NCBI GenBank assembly: GCA_934699415.1
Contig: CAKUWO010000026.1
Coordinates: 1-16,935 of the forward strand
Source of the DNA: an uncultured Erysipelotrichaceae bacterium
Lineage (GTDB): Bacteria > Bacillota_I > Bacilli_A > Erysipelotrichales > Erysipelotrichaceae
DNA length: 16,935 nucleotides
Direction: 5' to 3'
Shown here: in pieces, positions 1 through 7,976 of the stretch
How the letters are laid out: the number at the start of each line of letters is the position of its first letter
How positions within the stretch are numbered: the first letter of the stretch is position 1
Position numbers and translations under genes: made by a program
The notes under the pieces: generated by a model
What the model was told of the DNA's origin: nothing
The model's database searches: none
What the model saw: only the letters and a program-made list of their open reading frames with translations

Positions 1-1743
1 TATATGCTCACCTAAAACAGCCTTTAAAGCACTCTGGAGTAAATGAAGTGATGAGTGGTTAGCTCTAATCAATTCTCTTCGATCGCTATCAATAGCAGCC
101 AATACCTTATCACCAACTTTAATAGAACCTTCAATTACTTCTACATGGTGCAAATATTGACCATTGATTGCTTTTTGAACATCAATAACACGTGCTTTAA
201 AACTTTCATTTGTAAGATAGCCAGTATCAGCAACTTGTCCACCTGATTCAGCATAGAATACAGATTGATTAAGAGCAATTTCACCAATATTATCAATTGT
301 TGAAACGATATTACCATCTTTAAATAATCCAGTCACTTCACTATCGCATTTATATTCTTGGTAACCTAAAAACTTAAATGGTGCTTTGAAATCAAGAAGA
401 TCTTTTGACTGGTTATGCATTGATTGTTCATCGTCTCTTGCATTTCTAGCCATTTCTTTTTGATGTTGCATAGCTTTTTCAAAGCCTTCCATATCGCAAC
501 TAATACCTTGATCTTCAGCAATTTCTAAAGTCATTTCTTTAGGGAAGCCATAAGTATCATAAAGTTTAAAGATAATATCACCTTTTAAAGTGCCATCTTC
601 TACTTTCTTAAGCTCTTCATTTAAAAGTTTTTCACCACTTGCTAAAGTTTCTAAGAAAGAAAGTTCTTCTTTATGAACAAGTTTCATTACGAATTCTTGA
701 CGATCTAATAAGTATGGATAGTAATCCTTCATATTTTCAGCAACAACTGGTACTAAATCAGCTAAGAATTCATGTTCAATACCAATCTTTCTTGCAAAAC
801 GCATAGCACGACGTAAAACTCTTCTTAATACATATCCACGTCCTTCATTAGAGAAGTTAGCACCATCACTAATAGCAAATGTTACTGTTCTGATATGGTC
901 AGCAATAACACGATATGCCATCTTGTGTTCACCTTCGTATGGATATTTAGCTAATTTTTCAACAGCTCTAATGATAGGTAAGAATAAGTCGGTATCAAAG
1001 TTTGTTTCACCGCCTTGAATTAAACATACAAGTCTTTCAAGACCCATGCCGGTATCAATATTCTTCTGTGGCAATTCTTTATATTCTGAGCGAGGTACAC
1101 CAGGTTTAGCATCATATTGTGAGAATACAACGTTCCATACTTCAACATAACGATCATTTTCTAATTCTTCAAAGAATAACTTTTCGCCAATATGTTGAGG
1201 ATCAAATGCTTCACCACGGTCATAATAAATTTCAGTATCAGGACCAGATGGGCCTTCACCAATTTCCCAGAAGTTATCTGGTGATTTTAAAATATGACTA
1301 GGATCTACCTTACACACTTCAGTCCAAATACGATATGCTTCTTTATCATCTGGATAAACTGTGATATATAAACGATCTTTATCAAAACCAATCCATTCAG
1401 GAGAAGTTAAAAATTCCCAAGCGAAAGGAATAGCTTCTGGTTTAAAATAATCACCAATTGAGAAGTTACCCAGCATTTCAAAGAATGTATGATGACGACT
1501 TGTTTTACCTACATTCTCAATATCATTTGTACGAATCGATTTTTGAGCATTAGTAATTCTTTTAGAGCGTGGTTTTTCACGACCATCAAAGTATTTCTTA
1601 AGTGCAGCTACACCAGCATTAATCCATAAAAGTGAAGGATCATCGACCGGAATTAAGTTAGCACTTGGTTCTACCATATGGCCTTTAGATACGAAGTAAT
1701 CAAGGAACATCTGTCTTACTTCACTGCTGCTTAAATTTTTCAT
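1..1743 (-). CDS. alaS: Alanyl-tRNA synthetase, 3' end missing (window edge)
   Basis: Class II aminoacyl-tRNA synthetase that charges tRNA-Ala with alanine and edits mischarged Ser and Gly. The visible 581 residues start MKNLSSSEVRQMFLDYF and run through the catalytic core (RHHTFFEMLGNFSIGDYF near residues 82-99; GMGLERL near 228), the tRNA-recognition region and into the editing domain (SGGQVADTG). The last visible residues include the editing-domain zinc motif HxxxH, in NHSSLHLL, encoded at 43-57. The family is about 870-880 residues, so roughly 300 C-terminal residues lie beyond position 1. The ATG at 1743 has GGAGAT at 1754-1759 as its ribosome binding site. It follows the terminator at 1803-1843 and so should have its own promoter within 1744-1800; TATGAT-like -10 candidates exist there, but no convincing -35. 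The 105-base gap leaves no room for a T-box leader. Confidence 0.97.
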   Translation of the reverse strand, partial: MKNLSSSEVRQMFLDYFVSKGHMVEPSANLIPVDDPSLLWINAGVAALKKYFDGREKPRSKRITNAQKSIRTNDIENVGKTSRHHTFFEMLGNFSIGDYFKPEAIPFAWEFLTSPEWIGFDKDRLYITVYPDDKEAYRIWTEVCKVDPSHILKSPDNFWEIGEGPSGPDTEIYYDRGEAFDPQHIGEKLFFEELENDRYVEVWNVVFSQYDAKPGVPRSEYKELPQKNIDTGMGLERLVCLIQGGETNFDTDLFLPIIRAVEKLAKYPYEGEHKMAYRVIADHIRTVTFAISDGANFSNEGRGYVLRRVLRRAMRFARKIGIEHEFLADLVPVVAENMKDYYPYLLDRQEFVMKLVHKEELSFLETLASGEKLLNEELKKVEDGTLKGDIIFKLYDTYGFPKEMTLEIAEDQGISCDMEGFEKAMQHQKEMARNARDDEQSMHNQSKDLLDFKAPFKFLGYQEYKCDSEVTGLFKDGNIVSTIDNIGEIALNQSVFYAESGGQVADTGYLTNESFKARVIDVQKAINGQYLHHVEVIEGSIKVGDKVLAAIDSDRRELIRANHSSLHLLQSALKAVLGEHI

Positions 1744-1802
1744 ATATCTTCTTATCTCCGATAATCTATAAAATCATCTTATTTTATCATATTAATGGGC
1801 CT

Positions 1803-1843
1803 AAAAAAAGAAGAGCAGGAACGGTTTTATTCGTCCTGCTCTT
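1803..1843 (-). terminator. Rho-independent terminator after the rdgB-to-DUF853 operon
   Basis: Read on the minus strand: a 10-bp perfect stem AAGAGCAGGA / TCCTGCTCTT (1834-1843 with 1811-1820), a 13-nt loop, and a run of T (complement of the A run at 1803-1809). It begins 5 bases after the stop codon of the DUF853 gene and separates that operon from alaS. Confidence 0.92.
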
Positions 1844-1848
1844 TAAAA

Positions 1849-3381
1849 TTACTTTTTAAGAATACCAAATAAAGTACGGGTAGCTTTTTTAGTTATTTCA
1901 CGGCCAAAGGTATTGGTCACTGAGCGTGTAAAGGATTCAATCTGTCTTTCTCTTGCACGTCTTTGACGCTCTTCTTCTTTCTCACGCTTAGCTTGTTCCT
2001 TTTGAGCAATTAAAGCTTCTTGTCTTGCTTGAGCTTCAGCTTCTTTAGCAGCAATTAAAGATTCGGCTTCTTCTTGCTTCGCTCTTGCTTCTTCTTGGTA
2101 TTTAGCTGCCAACATCTCAGCTGCTGATTCACGATTAATAACTGTATCATATTTCACAGCTAAAGAATCATTAGCAGATATTTGCTTAATAATGAATGGC
2201 GATAAAGCTTCCATATTTGATTCTGGTGGTAAAATAAAGGTTTTTTCAACCATTGAAGGTACGCCTTTTTCATCAATAAATGATACTAATGCTTCACCAA
2301 TACCTAAATTAAGTATAGCCTCATCTGTTTTAAAAGCTGGATTAGCTCTAAAGGTATCAGATGCTGCTTTAACCTTTTTAATTTCATTTGGGGTATAAGC
2401 ATGCATACCGTGTTGAATACGATTACCAAGTTGAGCTAAAACTGAATCCGGAAGATCCATTGGACTTTGAGTAATAAAGAATACACCAACACCTTTAGAT
2501 CTAATTAAACGTACAATTTGATTAATCTTATCAATTAATGATTCTGATGCTTTATTAAACAATAAGTGTGCTTCATCAAAGAAGAAAACCATCTTAGGCT
2601 TATCTAAATCACCAACCTCTGGTAGCAAGTCATATAACATACTTAACATCCACAACATGAATGTGGCATATAAACGCGGTTTTTGGAATAATTGTTCGCA
2701 TTCTAAAATATTGATATAACCTTTACCACTCTCGTCATTTCTGAACCAATCTTCAAGATCTAATGATGTTTCACCAAAGAATTTATCGCCACCTTCATTT
2801 TCTAAAGCTAATATTTCTCGAAGTAATGCGCCAACACTAGCTTTAGTTACATTACCATACACCAATGTTGCTTCACTTGCATGATCTCCAATATATTGAA
2901 GCATAGCTTTTAAATCAGCTAAATCAAGCAATAACAAACCGTTCTCATCTGCTAATCGAAAAGCAATATTTAAAATGCCTTCTTGAGCTGGTGTTAAATT
3001 CAAAATATTAGATAAAAGAATTGGCCCCATTTCCGAAATGGTGGCTCTTACAGGATGTCCTTTTTCCCCAAAAACATCCCAAAAAGTAACTGGGAAACCC
3101 TGATATGTGAAGCCTTTTTCGTTAACCTTAAAGCGTTCACGTCTTTCAATCATATTAGGAGTATCATGACCAGGTTCAGCAAGACCACTTAAATCTCCTT
3201 TAATATCAGCTGCAAAGACTGGAATACCAGCTTTTGATAACGATTCAGCCAAAACACGAAGTGTTGTTGTCTTACCTGTACCCGTCGCTCCTGAGATTAA
3301 GCCATGACGATTCATTCTCTTTAATTCGATATATTGCTCGGTGTCATTTTTACTAATCCAAATCTTATCTTCAACTAGCAT
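1849..3381 (-). CDS. HerA-like P-loop ATPase, DUF853 (YjgR type)
   Basis: 510 residues. Walker A GATGTGKT at residues 31-38; Walker B VFFFDEAH near 265-272 (Asp269, Glu270); sensor-like FFITQSP at 301-307; GNRIQHG at 319-325. This is the HerA/FtsK-like fold of the DUF853 (YjgR) family, whose cellular role is not established. After the ATPase core, residues ~418-490 form a highly charged Ala/Glu/Lys/Arg-rich stretch predicted to be a coiled coil, followed by a basic C-terminal tail. No membrane segment is seen, so it is probably cytoplasmic. The ATG at 3381 is preceded by AAAGGAG at good spacing, 3 bases after the stop of the upstream peptidase gene. It is the last gene of the rdgB operon, followed directly by a terminator. 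No HerA-NurA pair is present, so a role in DNA-end processing cannot be inferred. The family call is firm and the function unknown. Confidence 0.88.
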   Translation of the reverse strand: MLVEDKIWISKNDTEQYIELKRMNRHGLISGATGTGKTTTLRVLAESLSKAGIPVFAADIKGDLSGLAEPGHDTPNMIERRERFKVNEKGFTYQGFPVTFWDVFGEKGHPVRATISEMGPILLSNILNLTPAQEGILNIAFRLADENGLLLLDLADLKAMLQYIGDHASEATLVYGNVTKASVGALLREILALENEGGDKFFGETSLDLEDWFRNDESGKGYINILECEQLFQKPRLYATFMLWMLSMLYDLLPEVGDLDKPKMVFFFDEAHLLFNKASESLIDKINQIVRLIRSKGVGVFFITQSPMDLPDSVLAQLGNRIQHGMHAYTPNEIKKVKAASDTFRANPAFKTDEAILNLGIGEALVSFIDEKGVPSMVEKTFILPPESNMEALSPFIIKQISANDSLAVKYDTVINRESAAEMLAAKYQEEARAKQEEAESLIAAKEAEAQARQEALIAQKEQAKREKEEERQRRARERQIESFTRSVTNTFGREITKKATRTLFGILKK

Positions 3382-3384
3382 ATT

Positions 3385-4332
3385 TTATTCTCCTTTATCA
3401 TCAATATCGTTAATTGATGTTTCTTGAATTAAAAGAGCTTTAGCTTTACCGACATAACGGAAATGATATTTGATATCTGTTGGAATAAAGCCATATTCAT
3501 AACAATGTTCGTTGAAATATTTTTCTTGTGTACTACCTTCAAATAAACCATACTGAACACTTAAATCAATGCATAAACCAAGTTGATGCTCATCATGACC
3601 TGGATATTCTTTTTGACATTCATTAGTATTTTCTTTTTCAAAACGTTTCTTTTGGTCATCATATGAAACATATGCTGAATCAAGACGATAGAAACCACAT
3701 GCCCCACCAATATCATTTTTCGCATTATTACAAAATTCTTTTAAAGAATTATAAGCTTCTTCTCTTAAATAGAAACCTTTGCCCATTCTTAAATCATCAA
3801 CTGATACTAAATCTTTTGGAACATAGGTAGATATTGTTTGATGCTCCTTGATTTCAGTTTCAACATCATTCACATTTAAAACAATATTAGCTTCACTATC
3901 ATATAAATCTTTATATCTTAACCAATAAAGAATTTCAGATGCTGAATAATCAGGAAGCATACTTAATGTTGTTTCTTTACCATTTTCAAACTGTAAGGCA
4001 TTTTCGCAAAGGTCAACAATATCTTGATCATCGTTAAATATCCATCCAGCCTTTTGGTTAACATCTTGATAAAAGTCAACATGATAGATATTAAAGTTTT
4101 TACATTGGATAAATTTAATAAAGTAATTAGGCTCAATTGAATATTCGATAATATATTCAATTTCATCATCATTTAAATATTTATCAATTAAAGCTCTTTT
4201 TTCAGGATTATCATAAGGATAGCGTGATAAACGATCAAAACGTTTATTCATTCTAATAAAACAAATACCAAATAAAATTGTTATAAAAATAACCAACAAG
4301 ATTCGCCGCTTTTTAATCTGTTTATCACTCAT
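3385..4332 (-). CDS. Membrane-anchored M15B (VanY/LdcB-like) peptidase homologue lacking the catalytic Glu
   Basis: 315 residues from the ATG at 4332. That ATG forms an ATGA overlap with the trmL stop. A TTG at 4344 is also in frame but lies only one base from the GGGGAGG ribosome binding site (4346-4352), so I reject it. One transmembrane helix sits near the N-terminus, followed by a long extracytoplasmic part. The C-terminal domain matches M15B D,D/L,D-carboxypeptidases: PGHDEHQLGLCIDL carries the zinc ligands His and Asp (residues 249 and 256), and YHFRYVG carries the third His (290). In VanX/VanY enzymes a catalytic Glu stands three residues before that His (ExxH, usually EPWH). Here the residue is Ile, in TDIKYH, and the usual intervening loop is shortened. 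It may be a peptidoglycan-binding pseudoenzyme or use Asp286 instead. The N-terminal extracytoplasmic region (~35-170) is not recognised. Confidence 0.82.
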   Translation of the reverse strand: MSDKQIKKRRILLVIFITILFGICFIRMNKRFDRLSRYPYDNPEKRALIDKYLNDDEIEYIIEYSIEPNYFIKFIQCKNFNIYHVDFYQDVNQKAGWIFNDDQDIVDLCENALQFENGKETTLSMLPDYSASEILYWLRYKDLYDSEANIVLNVNDVETEIKEHQTISTYVPKDLVSVDDLRMGKGFYLREEAYNSLKEFCNNAKNDIGGACGFYRLDSAYVSYDDQKKRFEKENTNECQKEYPGHDEHQLGLCIDLSVQYGLFEGSTQEKYFNEHCYEYGFIPTDIKYHFRYVGKAKALLIQETSINDIDDKGE

Positions 4333-4835
4333 TTTAAAATCCAATCCTCCCCTTTTATTACTTCTCTATCTGATAATCCTTTAAATCCTTGTTGTCTTAA
4401 TAATTCATAAGCTCCAATAGCCGCACAATTTGATAAATTAAGAGATCTAGCTTCTTTGACCATTGGTAAACGATATGTATCATCTAAATAATCTCTTAAG
4501 ATTTCTCTAGGAATTCCTGTGCTTTCTTTACCAAAGATAAGATAAATATCTTCATCATTTTCATGATATTTGAATTCACCAAAAGATTTAAGGCCATATC
4601 TTGAAAAACAGATATAACGCCCTTTATTAGCTACTTTAAAGTGTTCGAAATCAGGATATAATGTGTAATCTAAAAAATCGATATAATCCATGCCGGCTCT
4701 TTTTAAATGTTTTTCATCTAAATCAAAGCCTAAAGGCTCGATTAAATGCAATTTAAAATTTAATGCAGCACATGTGCGCATAATATTTCCGGTATTTGGG
4801 GGTACTTCTGGACAATATAAAACAATATGATTCAT
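4329..4835 (-). CDS. trmL: tRNA (cytidine/uridine-34-2'-O)-methyltransferase TrmL
   Basis: SPOUT-class methyltransferase that 2'-O-methylates the wobble base of certain tRNA-Leu isoacceptors using S-adenosylmethionine. The 168 residues are close to the family length (~155-170). SPOUT motifs are visible: PNTGNIMRTC near residues 13-22, LIFGKESTGIP near 99-109 and RSLNLSNCAAI near 130-140; the last two form the knotted cofactor site. The ATG at 4835 overlaps the TGA of the DUF1461 gene (ATGA) and has AGAGGTG upstream. At its 3' end it overlaps the start of the M15 gene in the same ATGA manner, so translation of the three genes is probably coupled. Confidence 0.95.
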   Translation of the reverse strand: MNHIVLYCPEVPPNTGNIMRTCAALNFKLHLIEPLGFDLDEKHLKRAGMDYIDFLDYTLYPDFEHFKVANKGRYICFSRYGLKSFGEFKYHENDEDIYLIFGKESTGIPREILRDYLDDTYRLPMVKEARSLNLSNCAAIGAYELLRQQGFKGLSDREVIKGEDWILK

Positions 4836-5509
4836 ATAACACCTCTATTAAGTTTTTTAAATAAGAAAGCTAATAAAACACTTAAGATAATTGATAATAA
4901 AATAATACGCATTGCCAGTGCATTAAAGAAAGATGATGGTACCATTAAAATCATTAAATCAGTATAAGGATTTAAAAGCCATAAATCATTATCAAAGAAT
5001 AATTGATGGAAGCTGGTCCAAAACGTATCAAAATCTAAGATTGCTGATATTGCTATAGCAACAATAACAGCTAATAGAATTGATAAAGCTTTAAAATATG
5101 AACTAAACAAATGGGTTAATAAATATTTTTTGTCATAAATCAAATAATAAATAAGAATTATTATAGCCATTAAAAGTACCATATTTCTAAAGGTTATAAC
5201 ATGCTGATAGAGTTCTTTAACATCTACCATATGCATTTTTTCGCGATCATTGAATATTTCGCGATTTATGCCATCAACATCTTCGTATAAGATGATATCA
5301 TCACGTTTATCTTTTAGATAATCAAGAAGGATATCAGTCATATGGTCTAATGCTTCATCACTTACTTTGATATCTTTGGCTGTTTGATTGATATCATATT
5401 GCTCATTATAAAAGCTTTTATCAAAGCAACAATAATCAATTATTGATAAAAATAAGCTAAGAATCAATAAAAAGAAAGCTAAAGTGATAATTAAACTATT
5501 TATCTTCAA
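4832..5509 (-). CDS. DUF1461 / TIGR01906 integral membrane protein
   Basis: 225 residues with an N-terminal transmembrane helix (~5-25), an extracytoplasmic segment (~30-105), then about three more helices (~109-125, 141-160, 186-217). Family hallmarks: FNDREKMHMVDVKEL near 86-100 and FHQLFFDNDLWLLNPYTD near 167-184. The function of TIGR01906 proteins is unknown. The only usable start in the open frame is TTG at 5509, which lies inside the end of rdgB (14-base overlap). There is no strong Shine-Dalgarno upstream, only the purine stretch AAGAAAG, so initiation probably relies on coupling to rdgB translation. It continues into trmL by an ATGA overlap. Confidence 0.85.
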   Translation of the reverse strand: MKINSLIITLAFFLLILSLFLSIIDYCCFDKSFYNEQYDINQTAKDIKVSDEALDHMTDILLDYLKDKRDDIILYEDVDGINREIFNDREKMHMVDVKELYQHVITFRNMVLLMAIIILIYYLIYDKKYLLTHLFSSYFKALSILLAVIVAIAISAILDFDTFWTSFHQLFFDNDLWLLNPYTDLMILMVPSSFFNALAMRIILLSIILSVLLAFLFKKLNRGVI

Positions 5510-6074
5510 AATAATTAACCAGCTTTCTTAAAGCGATGCCGCGATGTGATATCTCATTCTTTTCTTTTTCGCTTAATGAAGCAACAGTCTTTTGATATCC
5601 TTTAGGTATAAATATAGGATCGTATCCAAAACCATTATTACCTTCTAAAGAGTTAGCAATAGTGCCATCCATAATACCTTCAAATGTCATTTGATGATTA
5701 TCATCAACATAAGCAATTACACAACTGTAATAAGCTTTACGATTTTTAACATCTTTCATAATATCGAGGATTAATTGGTTTTTGTTTGGATAATCTAAAT
5801 AATCTAAAAAACGTGCTGAGTGAACTCCTGGCAAATCTAAAAAATAAGAAATAGATATTCCAGAATCATCAGCTATGATAGGGATATGAAATAAATGATA
5901 GTAATAAGATGCTTTAATTAAAGCATTGTCTTTAAATGTATAACCATTTTCAATTGGTTCTTTTACATCACTCAAATCTTTTAATGTTAATATTTCATAA
6001 GGTAAATCTTCTAGCATTTTCTTAAGTTCTTTGACCTTACCTTGGTTGGTCGTTGCCATCAATAATTTCTGCAT
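5496..6074 (-). CDS. rdgB: Non-canonical purine NTP pyrophosphatase RdgB/HAM1 (dITP/XTP)
   Basis: Hydrolyses ITP, dITP and XTP to monophosphates, keeping deaminated purines out of nucleic acids. At 192 residues it is the normal family length (~190-200). Motifs: ATTNQGKVKEL at 7-17 (nucleotide binding), ADDSG at 68-72 with the catalytic Asp, GFGYDPIF at 148-155 and SHRGIAL at 176-182. The ATG at 6074 is preceded by GGAGA (6086-6090); spacing is about 11 bases, slightly long. It is the first gene of a five-gene minus-strand operon. Its promoter is the extended -10 at 6098-6106, which would give a leader beginning almost at the Shine-Dalgarno. Confidence 0.96.
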   Translation of the reverse strand: MQKLLMATTNQGKVKELKKMLEDLPYEILTLKDLSDVKEPIENGYTFKDNALIKASYYYHLFHIPIIADDSGISISYFLDLPGVHSARFLDYLDYPNKNQLILDIMKDVKNRKAYYSCVIAYVDDNHQMTFEGIMDGTIANSLEGNNGFGYDPIFIPKGYQKTVASLSEKEKNEISHRGIALRKLVNYFEDK

Positions 6075-6075
6075 G

Positions 6076-6084
6076 TGTTATAAT
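6076..6084 (+). promoter_or_regulatory. Extended -10 promoter for the lipid kinase gene
   Basis: TGT-TATAAT (TGn plus a perfect -10 at 6079-6084). The expected start is near 6091, about 46 bases before the ATG at 6137. A possible -35, TTGCCA at 6053-6058, is 20 bases away, longer than optimal. It overlaps the 5' end of rdgB and faces the minus-strand promoter at 6098-6106. Confidence 0.6.
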
Positions 6085-6097
6085 ATCTCCAAGTGTA

Positions 6098-6106
6098 ATT
6101 ATAGCA
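6098..6106 (-). promoter_or_regulatory. Extended -10 promoter for the rdgB operon
   Basis: On the minus strand TGC-TATAAT (perfect -10 at 6098-6103 with TGn). The expected start is near 6090-6092, about 17 bases before the rdgB ATG. No good -35 is visible, as is common for extended -10 promoters. It faces the plus-strand -10 with only 13 bases between the two hexamers. Confidence 0.6.
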
Positions 6107-6136
6107 CAGCTACTCATAAGAAATTTTGGAGAGAAT

Positions 6137-7033
6137 ATGAAACATATTTTTATCGTTAACCAGATATCAGGTAAAGGAAAAGTTTTATCGCTTGTAGATA
6201 CTGTTAAAAAAATCGCTGAAGAAAAAGCAATCGATTATATTATCGAAATAACAGAAAAACCAGGACATGCGGAAGAATTAGCACGAAAATATTGTAAAGA
6301 TGACAATATCTTATATGCAGTTGGTGGCGATGGAACAATCCTTGAAGTCTTAAATGGAATTGATGATAGCCACCAATTAGGTATTATCCCTGCTGGTAGT
6401 GGCAATGACTTTTATCGTTTAATTGGTCCTAAAATTGACAATTATGAACAAGTAATAAGTGATACCATTGATGCTGAAGCTAAAAGAATTGATATTGGTG
6501 TCAATGATAAAATGCGTTTTTTAAATGTTACAAGTTTCGGTATTGATGCCGATGTCAATGACTATGCATCTTTTCTTATTAGAAAAACAATCTTCAACAA
6601 AGATATGGCCTATATTTTAGGTATCTTAAAAAATGTTATTGTCTTTCATCCTAAACATTTAAAACTTGATATTGATGGCAAAAAGGTAGAAGATGATTTC
6701 TTGATTGTTGCCATTATGAATGGTCGTTATTATGGCAATGGCGTACCTTCAGCTCCTAATTCTGATGTTCAAGACGGTTACTTCGATATTTGTTTATTAA
6801 GAAATATTCCTAAACTTAAAGCTTATAACTTCTTAGCTCATTATTTAAAAGGTAAACATTTGGGTATGGAAGGCTTTGAAATCATTAGAGCTAAAAAGAT
6901 AAAAATCGAGGCTGATTCTTTAATTTCTGTTCAATCAGATGGTGAAAACTTCAAAGTTGACAAAATGACTTGTGAAATAAAAAAGGACTTTTTATTACTA
7001 AAAGTCCCTTCATATTTAGCTATTATTCATTAG
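6137..7033 (+). CDS. Diacylglycerol/lipid kinase family protein (DgkB/YegS type)
   Basis: 298 residues from the ATG at 6137, with TTTTGGAGAG (6124-6133) as ribosome binding site. The frame is open back to 6053, but that extension would start upstream of the promoter and overlaps rdgB. Catalytic-domain signature GGDGT at 63-67, nucleotide-binding PAGSGNDF at 85-92, GNGVPSAP in the C-terminal beta-sandwich domain, and a late SDGE. No transmembrane helix. By homology it phosphorylates a lipid such as diacylglycerol to phosphatidic acid at the inner membrane face; in Gram-positives DgkB recycles the diacylglycerol released by LtaS. An LtaS-type gene lies ~4.6 kb away, making that role plausible but unproven. 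The last 11 bases overlap phoH tail to tail. Confidence 0.9.
   Translation: MKHIFIVNQISGKGKVLSLVDTVKKIAEEKAIDYIIEITEKPGHAEELARKYCKDDNILYAVGGDGTILEVLNGIDDSHQLGIIPAGSGNDFYRLIGPKIDNYEQVISDTIDAEAKRIDIGVNDKMRFLNVTSFGIDADVNDYASFLIRKTIFNKDMAYILGILKNVIVFHPKHLKLDIDGKKVEDDFLIVAIMNGRYYGNGVPSAPNSDVQDGYFDICLLRNIPKLKAYNFLAHYLKGKHLGMEGFEIIRAKKIKIEADSLISVQSDGENFKVDKMTCEIKKDFLLLKVPSYLAIIH
6976..7008 (-). terminator. phoH terminator embedded in the lipid kinase coding sequence
   Basis: On the minus strand, GGACTTTT (7000-7007) and AAAAGTCC (6985-6992) form an 8-bp stem with a 7-nt loop, followed by TTTTTT (6979-6984). It lies 15 bases past the phoH stop codon. On the plus strand the hairpin is followed by CCTTCATA rather than a T run, so it should act mainly on phoH transcripts. 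Confidence 0.8.
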
Positions 7034-7958
7034 CATAAGCTTTGATAATCTTTTCAACCAATGGATGTCTTACAACATCTTTCTCATCAAAGTTACAGAA
7101 AGCTATTTCTTTAATATTAGATAAACGTTTATGAGCGGTTAAAAGGCCGCTTTTTTCTTTGCCTGGTTTGAGATCGATTTGTGTTATATCACCGTTAATA
7201 ATCATCTTAGAATTGATACCAAGGCGAGTTAGGAACATCAATAACTGTTTTTCAGTAGTGTTTTGAGCTTCATCTAAAAGAATAAAAGCATCATCAAGAG
7301 TACGACCACGCATATAAGCCAAAGGAATAACTTCAATAGTACCTTTTTCACGATACTTTTCACATGTTTCTTCACCAAGCATAGTATTTAAAGCATCATA
7401 TAAAGGCATAAGATATGGATCTACCTTTTCTTTTAAATCACCAGGTAAGAAGCCCAAAGACTCTCCTGCTTCAACCGCTGGTCGTGTTAAAACAATCTTT
7501 TCTACTTCCCCTTTTTTAAGAGCATTAACAGCCATTGCAACCGATAAGAATGTTTTACCTGTACCTGCAGGTCCAATGGAGAAAGTCATAATATATTTAT
7601 TAATACAATTTAAAAGATTGGCTTGTGCTTTAGTTTTGGGATAGATTGGTTTGCCATTAAAAGTATAAGCAATAATCTTTTTTTGCCATGAAAGATCATC
7701 TTTTTCTTTAACTGCATTGCTAACTTTAACTAAGACACTAGAATCAAGATGCTTTTTAACTTTAATTTCTTCTAATAAAGAAGCAATCGTTTTCTTTAAT
7801 AATTCATAATTTTCTAATGTTGTTTTAAAAATGCCATCACGATATATAATTTGACAGCCAAAGATATTTTCTAATTGTTTTAAATATTCATCATTAACTC
7901 CAAATAGCATTTTTAAATCATCACTATTGATATCATATGAAAAAGTATAATATTCCAA
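7023..7958 (-). CDS. phoH: PhoH family P-loop ATPase
   Basis: 311 residues, typical of Gram-positive PhoH/PhoL (~310-320). An N-terminal ~90 residues precede the ATPase domain. Walker A GPAGTGKT at 129-136, TRPAVEAGESLGFLPGD at 158-174, Walker B FILLDEAQ at 225-232, GDITQIDL near 256-263. A cytoplasmic ATPase of uncertain role, linked in the literature to RNA metabolism, often near ybeY. The start is TTG at 7958: a TAG stop is immediately upstream in frame and AGGAGGG (7967-7973) sits at ideal spacing, so TTG is the real start; the next in-frame ATG is residue 17. It follows rpsU with a terminator between them and only ~18 bases from T run to start, so expression probably depends on read-through from the rpsU promoter. 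The next gene's tail overlaps its own. Confidence 0.95.
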   Translation of the reverse strand: MEYYTFSYDINSDDLKMLFGVNDEYLKQLENIFGCQIIYRDGIFKTTLENYELLKKTIASLLEEIKVKKHLDSSVLVKVSNAVKEKDDLSWQKKIIAYTFNGKPIYPKTKAQANLLNCINKYIMTFSIGPAGTGKTFLSVAMAVNALKKGEVEKIVLTRPAVEAGESLGFLPGDLKEKVDPYLMPLYDALNTMLGEETCEKYREKGTIEVIPLAYMRGRTLDDAFILLDEAQNTTEKQLLMFLTRLGINSKMIINGDITQIDLKPGKEKSGLLTAHKRLSNIKEIAFCNFDEKDVVRHPLVEKIIKAYANE

Positions 7959-7976
7959 CTAATTAACCCTCCTAGG

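Noticed and set aside
1119..1301. Plus-strand open frames inside alaS, DUF853, deoC, CNNM and glpK genes
   Set aside because: Antisense shadows of well-supported genes, without ribosome binding sites or recognisable products.
1744..1848. T-box or other riboswitch ahead of alaS
   Set aside because: Only 105 bases, almost half of them the terminator of the previous operon; no T-box sequence or specifier stem is seen.
1900..2130. Repeat element in the 3' part of the DUF853 gene
   Set aside because: The similarity between segments comes from repeated Ala/Glu/Lys/Arg codons of a coiled coil; units are not regular at DNA level.
3963..4172. 69-codon minus-strand open frame inside the M15 gene
   Set aside because: Out-of-frame shadow; no ribosome binding site and low-complexity product.
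4333..4344. TTG start for the M15 gene at 4344
   Set aside because: Only about one base from the Shine-Dalgarno; ATG 4332 forms a typical ATGA overlap with the trmL stop.
6053..6136. N-terminal extension of the lipid kinase frame to an ATG at 6053
   Set aside because: It overlaps rdgB and the promoter, has no ribosome binding site, and adds 28 residues not expected before the family's usual start; ATG 6137 has GGAGAG.
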